64,000 nt of DNA. Source: an uncultured Bacteroidales bacterium (GTDB lineage Bacteria > Bacteroidota > Bacteroidia > Bacteroidales > P3). A program made the position numbers and the translations under genes. The notes under the pieces are model-generated. The model was not told the DNA's origin and searched no databases. It saw only the letters and a program-made list of their open reading frames with translations. The stretch's first letter is position 1; every line of letters starts with the position of its first letter. This document shows, piece by piece, positions 29,238 through 38,297 of the stretch. The stretch is from positions 27,311-91,310 of the forward strand of contig CAJOEN010000002.1 of assembly GCA_905233475.1 (NCBI GenBank), given 5' to 3'.

Positions 29238-30110
29238 GTGAAACTGCTGATTTTCAATCCTGAACACGATTTGAGCCTTGCCAACGGAAGCCGTGATTTT
29301 GTGGCTCCCAAGTCGGTGGTGGAGTTTGCCCGTAGCAGAGCCTCGGCTATGCAATACCTGTATTCCGACGGACTTTGCCTTTCGGCATACGACGCATTTC
29401 CTGCGGAGGGCATTACCGAAGTTGTGGCGTGGGGTTGGAATGCGGCACTTAAAAAAAGTCTTGTTCGTGGCGGCGTAGCAGAAAGCCTTCTCCCCTCGGA
29501 CGAGGAACTTGCGCTTTGGCGTAGTTTGCAGCACCGAAAGACCTTGTTGCCCCTTCAGCACGATTCTATTGCTGTAGCATATATTGCTGATATGGAGCGT
29601 CTTATAGCTTCGGGTAATCCTCGTTGGGTGTTGAAAGCCCCTTGGTCGGGAGCGGGACGGGGATTGCACTGGATAAACGGCAGTTTGTGCGAAAACGACA
29701 GGGCTTGGTTGCGGAAAACCGTAGCCGCTCAGGGCTGTGTGGTGGCCGAACCTTGGCGCGACGTGGCAGCGGATTTTGCTTTGGAGTATATCTCGCGAAA
29801 TGGTGAGTTGGTTTTTGTCGGTTATTCATTGTTCAAAGCGCACAGAGGCGTGTATCGAAACAATGTGCTTGCCGCCGACGAGCAGATAGTAGAGATATTG
29901 GAACAAAAAACCTCCCATACGACCTTGGCTAATGCCAAACTTGTTGTAGAACAATGGCTTGTCGAAAATATAGTGCCGCACTACTATGGCCCCTTGGGCG
30001 TGGATATGATTGCCGACACAGCAGGCCGTATCCATGTATGCGAGATGAATTTGCGTCATACTATGGGAATGGTGGCACACGCCAAAGTTAATGGAATGCC
30101 ATTGCAATGA
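29238..30110 (+). CDS. conserved hypothetical protein (ATP-grasp-like, Bacteroidales)
   Basis: Likely GTG start: VKLLIFNPEHDLSLANGSRDFVAP...LKAPWSGAGRGLHW...YYGPLGVDMIAD...CEMNLRHTMGMVA; ORF track starts at an alternative TTG at 29214. Confidence 0.8.
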   Translation: MKLLIFNPEHDLSLANGSRDFVAPKSVVEFARSRASAMQYLYSDGLCLSAYDAFPAEGITEVVAWGWNAALKKSLVRGGVAESLLPSDEELALWRSLQHRKTLLPLQHDSIAVAYIADMERLIASGNPRWVLKAPWSGAGRGLHWINGSLCENDRAWLRKTVAAQGCVVAEPWRDVAADFALEYISRNGELVFVGYSLFKAHRGVYRNNVLAADEQIVEILEQKTSHTTLANAKLVVEQWLVENIVPHYYGPLGVDMIADTAGRIHVCEMNLRHTMGMVAHAKVNGMPLQ

Positions 30111-30198
30111 GGACAGGGTAACAAAAAAACAAAACAATTAAGACGGACAGCGGAGTGTTGGAACTTTTTAATGATAAATAATTGTATAATAGATAATT

Positions 30199-30708
30199 AT
30201 GGAATATATATGCCACTATAATTCACCACTCGGCGGCATAACCCTTGCTAACGACGGCGCAAGTCTAATTGGACTTTGGTTCGACGGACAGAAACATTTT
30301 GCCAACGGCCTGCACCAACAGTACGAGGAATGCGACGAAATGCCCGTGTTTGAAGAGACAAAGCGTTGGCTCGACGTATATTTCAGTGGCAAGGAGCCCG
30401 ATTTTACTCCTGCAATAGTCTTGAAAACCAGTGGTTTCCGTCGCCGTGTATGGGAAATTCTTCGCACAATTCCCTACGGACAAACCATCACTTATGGCGA
30501 CATTGCCCGTGTCATTGCCCGCGAAAAAGGTCTTAAAACCATGTCGGCACAAGCAGTGGGAGGTGCGGTGGGACATAACCCCATATCCCTTATTATTCCT
30601 TGCCATAGGGTGGTAGGCGCCAACGGCTCACTTACGGGCTATGCCGGCGGTATGGACAGAAAAGAGTGGCTGCTGCGCATGGAACAGAACAATAGGATTT
30701 TTCATTGA
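30199..30708 (+). CDS. ogt: methylated-DNA--[protein]-cysteine S-methyltransferase
   Basis: Active-site [25 protein letters not shown]. Confidence 0.95.
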   Translation: MEYICHYNSPLGGITLANDGASLIGLWFDGQKHFANGLHQQYEECDEMPVFEETKRWLDVYFSGKEPDFTPAIVLKTSGFRRRVWEILRTIPYGQTITYGDIARVIAREKGLKTMSAQAVGGAVGHNPISLIIPCHRVVGANGSLTGYAGGMDRKEWLLRMEQNNRIFH

Positions 30709-30854
30709 CCGCGTATCGGTTTTGTTTCGCTTTCCAATGGATATTCTTTAGAATGCATTTTAATCTCCTGTGTAATAGCTCTTTATATTTTAATGAAAAA
30801 AATCATGTCAAATATAAATAAAAATTGTACCTTTGCTGCCAAAAAAATAACGAT

Positions 30855-31319
30855 ATGAATATAAATATTTCAAACAGAAACAGCAGTAAACCAGATGGTT
30901 ACAATTTTTTTACACAGACAATAATAATGACCCTGACACTGATGGTTGTAGGGTTGATATTGCCGGGAGTACATATTACAAACGTTTTTGTGGCAATTTT
31001 TGCCGCAGTGGTTATAGCTATGCTCAACAATTTTTTGCGGCCTGTTTTGTTGCTGCTTACACTGCCTTTCACAATAGTTACAATGGGGCTGTTTATTTTT
31101 GTTGTCAATGCCATAATAATATGGCTTGCTGCCAAAATAGTGCCAAGTTTTTCGATAGACGGTTTCGGAACCGCTTTTTTTGCGGCACTGCTTATAACCA
31201 TAATAAACTACCTGCTCGAAATTCCTGCCCGCTGGCGTAGCCGTGGAGAATACCGAAACAACGACGAAAACGACGATTTCGCTGAATATGAGGAAGTTAC
31301 CGACGAAAACAAAGACTGA
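30855..31319 (+). CDS. phage holin family (Phage_holin_4_2/DUF360-like) membrane protein
   Basis: NNFLRPVLLLLTLPFTIVTMGLFIFVVNAIIIWLAAKIVPSFSIDGFGTAFFAALLITIINYLLE; ATG downstream of a TACCTTTG promoter at ~30826. Confidence 0.85.
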   Translation: MNINISNRNSSKPDGYNFFTQTIIMTLTLMVVGLILPGVHITNVFVAIFAAVVIAMLNNFLRPVLLLLTLPFTIVTMGLFIFVVNAIIIWLAAKIVPSFSIDGFGTAFFAALLITIINYLLEIPARWRSRGEYRNNDENDDFAEYEEVTDENKD

Positions 31320-31350
31320 ATACAAAGAAGGACAAACAAAGCAATATAAA

Positions 31351-32196
31351 ATGAAAGTTTTATATACAATAAAAGATATTAAGGAAGAACTCGCCAAAGT
31401 CCGTTCAGAAAACAAAACCGTAGGTCTTGTACCCACAATGGGAGCCTTGCACAAAGGGCATATATCGTTGGTGGCCAAAGCCAAAACCCAATGCGATGTG
31501 GTTGTCGTGAGCGTTTTTGTAAATCCCATACAGTTCAACAATCAGCACGATTTGGAAACCTACCCACGCACCCTCGACGAAGATGTGGAAAAATTGCGCA
31601 ACGCCGACTGCGACATAGTGTTTGCACCCACTGTTGAGGAGATGTACCCAACCCAGCCAACCGAGAAATACTCTTTCGGAATATTGGAGGCAGTTATGGA
31701 AGGCATACGCCGTCCCGGACATTTCTCAGGTGTTGCAGTGGTTGTACGCCGCTTGTTTGATATTGTGGAACCCAACAAAGCCTTTTTCGGCGAAAAGGAC
31801 TTCCAGCAACTTGCCATAATCAAAAATCTTGTACAGCAGCTGAATTACGGCATTGAAATAGTGCCGTGCCCGATAATAAGAGCCGACGATGGACTTGCAC
31901 TCAGTTCGCGCAACACACGCCTTTCGTCCGAAAATCGTGCCAAAGCCCCCAAAATCCATGCTACACTTGCCAGAGCCGCCGAAGAACTTATGCGCACCAT
32001 GTCGGTTGCAGATGTAAAAAAATGGGTTATGGACGTGTTTGCCGAAGACCCGGCTTTCGAACCGGAATATTTTGAAATTGTGGAAGACCTAACCTTGCAA
32101 CCTGTCGCCGACTGGAACGCCGCCAACGGCATTGTGGGTTGCATAGCAGTTTGGATGGACGATGTGCGTCTGATAGATATTATACGTTTTAAATAG
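31351..32196 (+). CDS. panC: pantoate--beta-alanine ligase
   Basis: VPTMGALHKGHISLV; GEKDFQQLAIIKNLV; DGLALSSRNTRLSSE; likely ATG 31351 inside the longer tracked ORF. Confidence 0.95.
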   Translation: MKVLYTIKDIKEELAKVRSENKTVGLVPTMGALHKGHISLVAKAKTQCDVVVVSVFVNPIQFNNQHDLETYPRTLDEDVEKLRNADCDIVFAPTVEEMYPTQPTEKYSFGILEAVMEGIRRPGHFSGVAVVVRRLFDIVEPNKAFFGEKDFQQLAIIKNLVQQLNYGIEIVPCPIIRADDGLALSSRNTRLSSENRAKAPKIHATLARAAEELMRTMSVADVKKWVMDVFAEDPAFEPEYFEIVEDLTLQPVADWNAANGIVGCIAVWMDDVRLIDIIRFK

Positions 32197-32411
32197 TATA
32201 TATTACTGATTTTTAATTAGTTATATTATTTATTGAGCTTGTTTGGCAAGTTATTAACTTTTAAAGCTCATAAATATCCTATTTTTTGTTACCGGCAACA
32301 AAGTTTTTGTCGTACCTTTACATTGAGTTTTTGTATCTTTTATGAAGATATAAGATATTGAAGATTAAACACTTACTTGCGTTAATTATACCGATAAAAA
32401 AGCCACTAACA

Positions 32412-33527
32412 ATGGAGTTGCAGAACATTAGGACACGTCTTTCGGAGCATTTGGCCGAAATAACAGCTTGTTTGGAACGTATCAACAATACGGAAGAACC
32501 CCACCCTTTGGACACGGATATTTTGTTGAGCCAAATCAGGGAGATGTATTGCGATGCGCTTAAACTTGGTGCACCCGCAGAAAAAACCTCCGCAGAGCGG
32601 AAAACGCTTGCAGAAGAACAACCGGAAAATACCCCCGAACCAACACACGAAGATACACAAACTGAGGGAACCTTCGTCCCACAAGTCGAACCCCAAGTGG
32701 TGGAAGATGAGGTTGTTACCGAACAGAAAACCGTGATTGCCGAACAACAACCCGTAATAACTTACGAAATTGAAGACATTTTTTCCGAATTTTCGGAAAT
32801 GGAATACGGAGGACATAAAAAAGACAAGGCCGAAAATCCAACACCTCAAACGGAAGAGAAAGTTGTGGTGGAGGAAGAAGAGCCTTCCGCAGTTCAGACA
32901 ACTGAAGAATTCACGGAAACAGTACAGGAGCCTGAGGACGAAACTGCCAACGACATTGCCGAAAAGGTGATGAACCGCAAAACCGTAATTGAAAATATCG
33001 TAGCTCTGCAGCAGTCGTCGAATGCCGAAACTGCTGAGAACACACAAAAAACCTCTTCCAATGCACAGCAACATCACGAGCCTCACCCGCAGTTGTCGCT
33101 GCTCGACTATCTTCCGGGCGTAAGTCGTGTGGTGGAAAATGTGGACAAGCAAACCATCCCGCCGGCACCCAAAACCATAGCCGAAAAATTCGCCGAGAGG
33201 CAACATCAAACAAGCACGCTTAACACTCCTCCCACCGCCAATACCATAGCCAAAGCGCATCCCGACACCCCGTCGAAATTTGTTGATTTGCGTACCATAA
33301 TAGGAATCAACGACAAATTTACCTACATCAACGACCTTTTTGAAAAGGACATGCGTAGTTACAACGAGTTTATCAATACTCTTAACAAGATAGACGATGT
33401 GCCTGAAGCACAGAAGTTTGTACAAGGTGTTGCCGATAAATACAATTGGAAGAAAGAGTCTATGGCTGTACAATTGTTCATGTCGGCTTACAAACGCCGT
33501 TACTCCGCGCCATTAAATCTTGTGTGA
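32412..33527 (+). CDS. conserved hypothetical Bacteroidetes protein with acidic disordered middle and conserved C-terminal domain
   Basis: ATG at 32412; C-terminal KFVDLRTIIGINDKFTYINDLFEKDMRSYNEFINTLNKIDDVPEAQKFVQ...KYNW. Confidence 0.75.
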   Translation: MELQNIRTRLSEHLAEITACLERINNTEEPHPLDTDILLSQIREMYCDALKLGAPAEKTSAERKTLAEEQPENTPEPTHEDTQTEGTFVPQVEPQVVEDEVVTEQKTVIAEQQPVITYEIEDIFSEFSEMEYGGHKKDKAENPTPQTEEKVVVEEEEPSAVQTTEEFTETVQEPEDETANDIAEKVMNRKTVIENIVALQQSSNAETAENTQKTSSNAQQHHEPHPQLSLLDYLPGVSRVVENVDKQTIPPAPKTIAEKFAERQHQTSTLNTPPTANTIAKAHPDTPSKFVDLRTIIGINDKFTYINDLFEKDMRSYNEFINTLNKIDDVPEAQKFVQGVADKYNWKKESMAVQLFMSAYKRRYSAPLNLV

Positions 33528-33528
33528 T

Positions 33529-34104
33529 ATGGAAGAAAATCAAAAAGTTATAATATTTTCGGCACCGTCGGGAAGCGGCAAAAGCACCATTATAAGCCGT
33601 TTGCTGAAACGTGTCCCGAATTTGGAATTCTCCATATCGGCCACAAGCCGCAAACCGCGCGAGGGCGAACAAAACGGCAAGGATTACTACTTTCTCTCCC
33701 ATGACGAATTTAAACAGAAAGTAGCCGAAGGCCAGTTTGTGGAATGGGTGGAAGTGTACCAAGGCACCTGCTATGGCACACTGAAATCGGAGATAGAGCG
33801 CATTTGGCAAAAGGGTAGCACCGTCATTTTCGACGTGGACGTGCTGGGCGGCGTCAGCCTTAAAAAGATATTTGGCAACAAAGCCCTTTCGATATTCATA
33901 CAGCCGCCGTCGATGGAGGTTTTGGAACAGCGTCTGCGTGGCCGCAACACCGAAACCGAAGAGAGCCTTGGAAAACGCATAGAACGTGCAAAAATGGAAA
34001 TGCAATACAGCAACCAGCTTGACGTGGTGGTTGAAAATGACGACCTCGACACGGCAATAAACGAAACGGAAACCATAGTAAGAAACTTTTTGGGCAAACA
34101 ATGA
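33529..34104 (+). CDS. gmk: guanylate kinase
   Basis: IFSAPSGSGKSTIISRLL; SATSRKPREGEQNGKDYYF; FVEWVEVYQGTCYGT. Confidence 0.96.
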   Translation: MEENQKVIIFSAPSGSGKSTIISRLLKRVPNLEFSISATSRKPREGEQNGKDYYFLSHDEFKQKVAEGQFVEWVEVYQGTCYGTLKSEIERIWQKGSTVIFDVDVLGGVSLKKIFGNKALSIFIQPPSMEVLEQRLRGRNTETEESLGKRIERAKMEMQYSNQLDVVVENDDLDTAINETETIVRNFLGKQ

Positions 34105-34955
34105 ACAACCTGCTGATTTTTTTCAAAAGATACAGTCATATTTTCCTTTTTATAGCCCTCGAAGCTGTGGCTGTAATACTGATTGTGCAAAACAGCTACT
34201 ACCAAAGCTCCAAACTAATTTCGTGGTGCAACAGCATAGCAGGTAGTTGCTACAGTCAAGTGTCGTCGGTGTCGGGCTATTTCAAACTTGCCGAAACCAA
34301 CCGTCAGCTTATTAGCGAAAACGCCCGCCTGCGCGAACAGCTGGAAAGTTCGTATATACAATACAACAAGAAGGTTTTCGAGGTGAACGACACTGTTTAC
34401 AAACGGAAATACAGCTACATAGAGGCACAGATAATAAAAAACTCGTACAACAGAAGGTGCAACTACATAATGATTAACAAAGGCACTTTGCATGGGGTTA
34501 AAACCGACATGGCCGTAATGTCGCCGCAAGGTATTGTGGGCATTGTGGTGAACACCACCCGCAATTTTGCCACAGTAATGTCGGTGCTGCACCCCGACAG
34601 CCGCAACAGCGTAAAGGTTAAACGTACCAACATATCCGGCTCGCTTGTCTGGAATGGCAAGGATTTCCGCTACGGAACGCTTATCGACATACCGACCACA
34701 CACAAACTGCGGAAAAACGACACCATAATAACAAGCGGATTTTCGCAGGAGTTTCCCGAGGGCATAGTAGTGGGTTTTGTTGAAAGTGCCACACAGAACT
34801 CGGGCGACGGCTTCTACACCGTGAAAATACGACTGGCTACCGATTTCAACAAAATCAACTTCGTGTATGTAATCAACAATAGTTTCTATCAGGAACAACA
34901 AATTTTAAACCGACAAATGGAGGAGTGTGATGAACAGCAAACTGATAATCAATAA
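34101..34955 (+). CDS. mreC: rod shape-determining protein MreC
   Basis: N-terminal TM plus coiled coil; GVKTDMAVMSPQGIVGIVVNTTRNFATVMSVLHPDSRNSVKV. Confidence 0.93.
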   Translation: MNNLLIFFKRYSHIFLFIALEAVAVILIVQNSYYQSSKLISWCNSIAGSCYSQVSSVSGYFKLAETNRQLISENARLREQLESSYIQYNKKVFEVNDTVYKRKYSYIEAQIIKNSYNRRCNYIMINKGTLHGVKTDMAVMSPQGIVGIVVNTTRNFATVMSVLHPDSRNSVKVKRTNISGSLVWNGKDFRYGTLIDIPTTHKLRKNDTIITSGFSQEFPEGIVVGFVESATQNSGDGFYTVKIRLATDFNKINFVYVINNSFYQEQQILNRQMEECDEQQTDNQ

Positions 34956-35445
34956 TACACTACGTTTTGTACTACTTATAGCTTTCCAAGTGCTGGTACT
35001 CAACAACGTGTACTTGGGCGTGGATGTGTCGCCTGTGGTGTACATTTTGTTTATACTTATGCTACCCACAAACTGCAACAAAATGTTGCTTCTAATACTT
35101 TCGTTTGTAGCGGGGCTTTGTGTGGATATGTTTTCGAACTCTCTTGGTTTCCACACTTTTGCGGCAACATTTGTGGGACTGCTCCGGATAGTTTTTGCCA
35201 ACCGCATCATCACACAAGACGACAGGGAGATAGAAACGCCCTCGATACGCACCGCCGATATGAAACAGTTTTCTTTCTATACAATAATCCTTACGGCAAT
35301 ATATAATTTCATCTACCTTATGCTGGTGTCTTTCGACATGAGCGAGATTTTTCATGTGCTGTTTCTAACGCTGGTGAACACCTTGGTTACATACGTGATA
35401 ATACTTATGTTACAAGTGCTTTTTACAAGGAAGAGGGACCTATAG
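34930..35445 (+). CDS. mreD: rod shape-determining protein MreD
   Basis: Immediately follows mreC; polytopic membrane protein, LLILSFVAGLCVDMFSNSLGFHTFAATFVGLLR. Confidence 0.85.
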   Translation: MNSKLIINNTLRFVLLIAFQVLVLNNVYLGVDVSPVVYILFILMLPTNCNKMLLLILSFVAGLCVDMFSNSLGFHTFAATFVGLLRIVFANRIITQDDREIETPSIRTADMKQFSFYTIILTAIYNFIYLMLVSFDMSEIFHVLFLTLVNTLVTYVIILMLQVLFTRKRDL

Positions 35446-35542
35446 GGACTTATGTTTCTACAAAAAAAGTAAAAATGCGAAACTCGACAGGAACCTTGTT
35501 TTTATATAAAATACTGAATACGAATTAAATGTGCAGCAAACA

Positions 35543-36247
35543 ATGAAATACAACAGAATACTTTTGAAACTTAGTGGCGAATCGCTGATGGGCAAACAAA
35601 GTTACGGCATAGCTCCCGAAATGCTCGAACAATACTCGGAAGACATAAAAGTGGTGGTGGAAAAAGGCGTGGAAGTGGCCATAGTCATCGGCGGAGGCAA
35701 TATTTTCCGCGGACTAAGCGGTGCCGCCAAAGGTATGGACCGAGTGCAAGGCGATTACATGGGAATGCTTGCCACCCTTATAAACAGCATGGCACTGCAA
35801 GCCGAACTTGAAAAGCATGGCATGCGAACCGAACTCCTTTCGGGTTTGGCCATAGAGCCGATATGCCGCGAAATGAGCCGCAAAAGGGCTATAGAGGCCA
35901 TGCACGACGGCAAGGTGGTGATAATAGGCGGCGGTAGCGGCAATCCATTTTTCACAACAGACACCGCTTCGGCCTTGCGCGCCGTAGAAATACAGGCCGA
36001 TGCCATACTCAAAGGCACACGCGTTGATGGCGTTTATACCGCCGACCCCGAAAAAGACCCTTCAGCAACGAAGTTTACAACGCTATCTTTTGCCGAAGCC
36101 TTGTCGAAAAAACTGAAAATAATGGACTTGACGGCTTTTGCACTGTGCGAGGAAAACAACCTGCCAATATACGTGTTCGACATGAACAGGCAGGGCAACC
36201 TTTTAAAGGTTGTTGAAGGTGAACCCATAGGTACGGAAGTAAAATAA
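35543..36247 (+). CDS. pyrH: UMP kinase
   Basis: YNRILLKLSGESLMGKQSYGI; AIVIGGGNIFRG; LKGTRVDGVYTADPEKDPSATKF. Confidence 0.97.
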   Translation: MKYNRILLKLSGESLMGKQSYGIAPEMLEQYSEDIKVVVEKGVEVAIVIGGGNIFRGLSGAAKGMDRVQGDYMGMLATLINSMALQAELEKHGMRTELLSGLAIEPICREMSRKRAIEAMHDGKVVIIGGGSGNPFFTTDTASALRAVEIQADAILKGTRVDGVYTADPEKDPSATKFTTLSFAEALSKKLKIMDLTAFALCEENNLPIYVFDMNRQGNLLKVVEGEPIGTEVK

Positions 36248-36292
36248 TAGTTTAAAGCTATTTGGCGGGTTGTGGCATGTTGGCAAAGTCCG

Positions 36293-37645
36293 CTAAAACG
36301 ACCATATCAGCAGTCCGCCACAGATGATCATGCCTGTAACTATCAGGTCTATAATGCAATAGCCCATAATGTCTTTGGCGTTGAGTTTTGCTATGGCCAA
36401 TGCCGGTATTGCCCAAAAAGGCTGTATAAGATTTGTCCATGCGTCGCCCCAAGCAATGGCGGTTCCGGTAAGTCCGGCATCCACGCCAAGATTTGCGCCT
36501 GCGGCAAACATTATTGGAGCTTGGATAGCCCAGTGTCCGCCTCCCGAAGGCACGAACATATTGAGAACGGCGGCACAAAGGAAAGTGAGCAGGGGATATG
36601 TATGTGGGTTGGAAATGGCTATGCAGGCGTTGCTTATCACCGTCCCAAGGCAAATTCCGGACTCTCCCACGCCTGTTATTATGCCCATAATTCCGGCGTA
36701 GAACGGGAACTGTAGCAGTATGCCCGCCGCACCTTTCGAGGCATTGCCAAAAGCCCTTACGTAGGCCATAGGTGTTTTGTGCAAAATAATGCCCATAAAA
36801 AGGAACAGCATTATCACCGAATTGAGGTCCAATGTGCCTCCACGTACAAACAGGTGTATGGCAAGGTAGGCAAGACCCAGGGTGGCTACGACAATGCTCA
36901 AAACAGGGCTGTTCTCCACCTTTTCGGCTGGGGTGGAAAGAACCTTGTGGCTTTCGGGTTCGTCATCGGCAAGCAATTGGGGCTCAACGGTTACCACATT
37001 TCCGTTTTTGGGGTGCATAAGGGTGTTTACCACTACCAGCGCCACCACTACCAGCGCCACCATCACAAGGTTATGCGGGTCGAGTATGGTGTGTGAAATA
37101 GGCACAGGCTCGGTAAGTATTCCGCTTGTGGCTTCTTTTAGAGCGGTGCCCGGGGTGGCCATGGTAAGTGGTATGGAACCCGAAAGTCCGGCGTGCCACA
37201 CCACAAAACCGCTGTAGGCCGAAGCTATCAGCAAACGGTAGTCCACGCCGCGCATGGTGCGGGCAATCTCCTTGGCAAAGATAACGCCCACTATAAGTCC
37301 GAAACCCCAGTTTATCCAGCAGGCTATGGCCGAAATTCCCGACACAAGGGCTATTGCCGCCGCAGGTGTTTTGGGTAGCGACGCAAGATATCGTATGCCC
37401 TTTTTTACCGCCGGTGCCGACGCCAAAGCCGAGCCGCACACCAGAACCAAAGCCATCTGCATGGCAAACGCCAGCAACGACCACACACCGCCACCCCAGT
37501 GCTCAACCACTTCCAGCGGGGTTTGATGGCATATCGGCATGGCAATAACAATGGCCAAAAACGTGAGTATTATGGCAAAAATAAAAGGTTCGGGCAGATA
37601 ACGCTGCACCACCTTTACACATATTCTTATCAGTCGTTGAAACAT
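36293..37645 (-). CDS. atoE: short-chain fatty acid transporter (AtoE family)
   Basis: 450 aa polytopic; YLPEPFIFAIILTFLAIV...WINWGFGLIVGVIFAKEIAR...FVPSGGGHWAIQAPI. Confidence 0.88.
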   Translation of the reverse strand: MFQRLIRICVKVVQRYLPEPFIFAIILTFLAIVIAMPICHQTPLEVVEHWGGGVWSLLAFAMQMALVLVCGSALASAPAVKKGIRYLASLPKTPAAAIALVSGISAIACWINWGFGLIVGVIFAKEIARTMRGVDYRLLIASAYSGFVVWHAGLSGSIPLTMATPGTALKEATSGILTEPVPISHTILDPHNLVMVALVVVALVVVNTLMHPKNGNVVTVEPQLLADDEPESHKVLSTPAEKVENSPVLSIVVATLGLAYLAIHLFVRGGTLDLNSVIMLFLFMGIILHKTPMAYVRAFGNASKGAAGILLQFPFYAGIMGIITGVGESGICLGTVISNACIAISNPHTYPLLTFLCAAVLNMFVPSGGGHWAIQAPIMFAAGANLGVDAGLTGTAIAWGDAWTNLIQPFWAIPALAIAKLNAKDIMGYCIIDLIVTGMIICGGLLIWSF

Positions 37646-37841
37646 TTTGTATCTCTTTTTTTTTGAAAGTGCAAAAGTACTGATTTTTTAGCAAAAAACG
37701 GCATGCGGAAATATTATTTTTTTCTCTAAAGACAAAAAATCGTATCTTTGCAAACTGTACCGATATTGACAGAAGTGTTTTTGTTTTGGGGTCAATATGC
37801 TGAAAATCAACAATTAACAAAATGGATAATAAACATCGACA

Positions 37842-38291
37842 ATGAGAAAAATAATTGTTTTGGCTTTTACTGCCATGCTTTTTATGACCTGCTGTAAATC
37901 CTCCAAAAATACTGCCAACGGCGTTCAGGAAAATCTTGACGTAAATACTGTGTGGGTTCTTAAAACCTTGAAAAACAAAACGATGGCTTTTGGCGAAAAC
38001 GACCGTATTGTTACCATCAATTTCAATCCTGAAGCCAGGCAGATAAGCGGCTGTTCGGGTTGCAACACCTATTTCGGGACGTACAACGAGCCCAAAAAAG
38101 GCAAACTGGTTTTCGAACCCATCGTCGCTACAAAGATGGCCTGCCCGCAATCCATGATGGACACCGAACGTTCCTACCTTTCGACATTGCGCAAGGTGAA
38201 CGGCTACAACATCACCGACGGACTGCTCAACCTGCTGCAGGACGAGACAGTTGTCCTCTCGTTCGAAAAACAGACCTACACCGAGGAATAA
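37842..38291 (+). CDS. META domain-containing lipoprotein
   Basis: Lipobox-like FMTCCKSSK; FNPEARQISGCSGCNTYFGTY...FEPIVATKMACPQSMMDTERSYL. Confidence 0.88.
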   Translation: MRKIIVLAFTAMLFMTCCKSSKNTANGVQENLDVNTVWVLKTLKNKTMAFGENDRIVTINFNPEARQISGCSGCNTYFGTYNEPKKGKLVFEPIVATKMACPQSMMDTERSYLSTLRKVNGYNITDGLLNLLQDETVVLSFEKQTYTEE

Positions 38292-38297
38292 ACCGCA

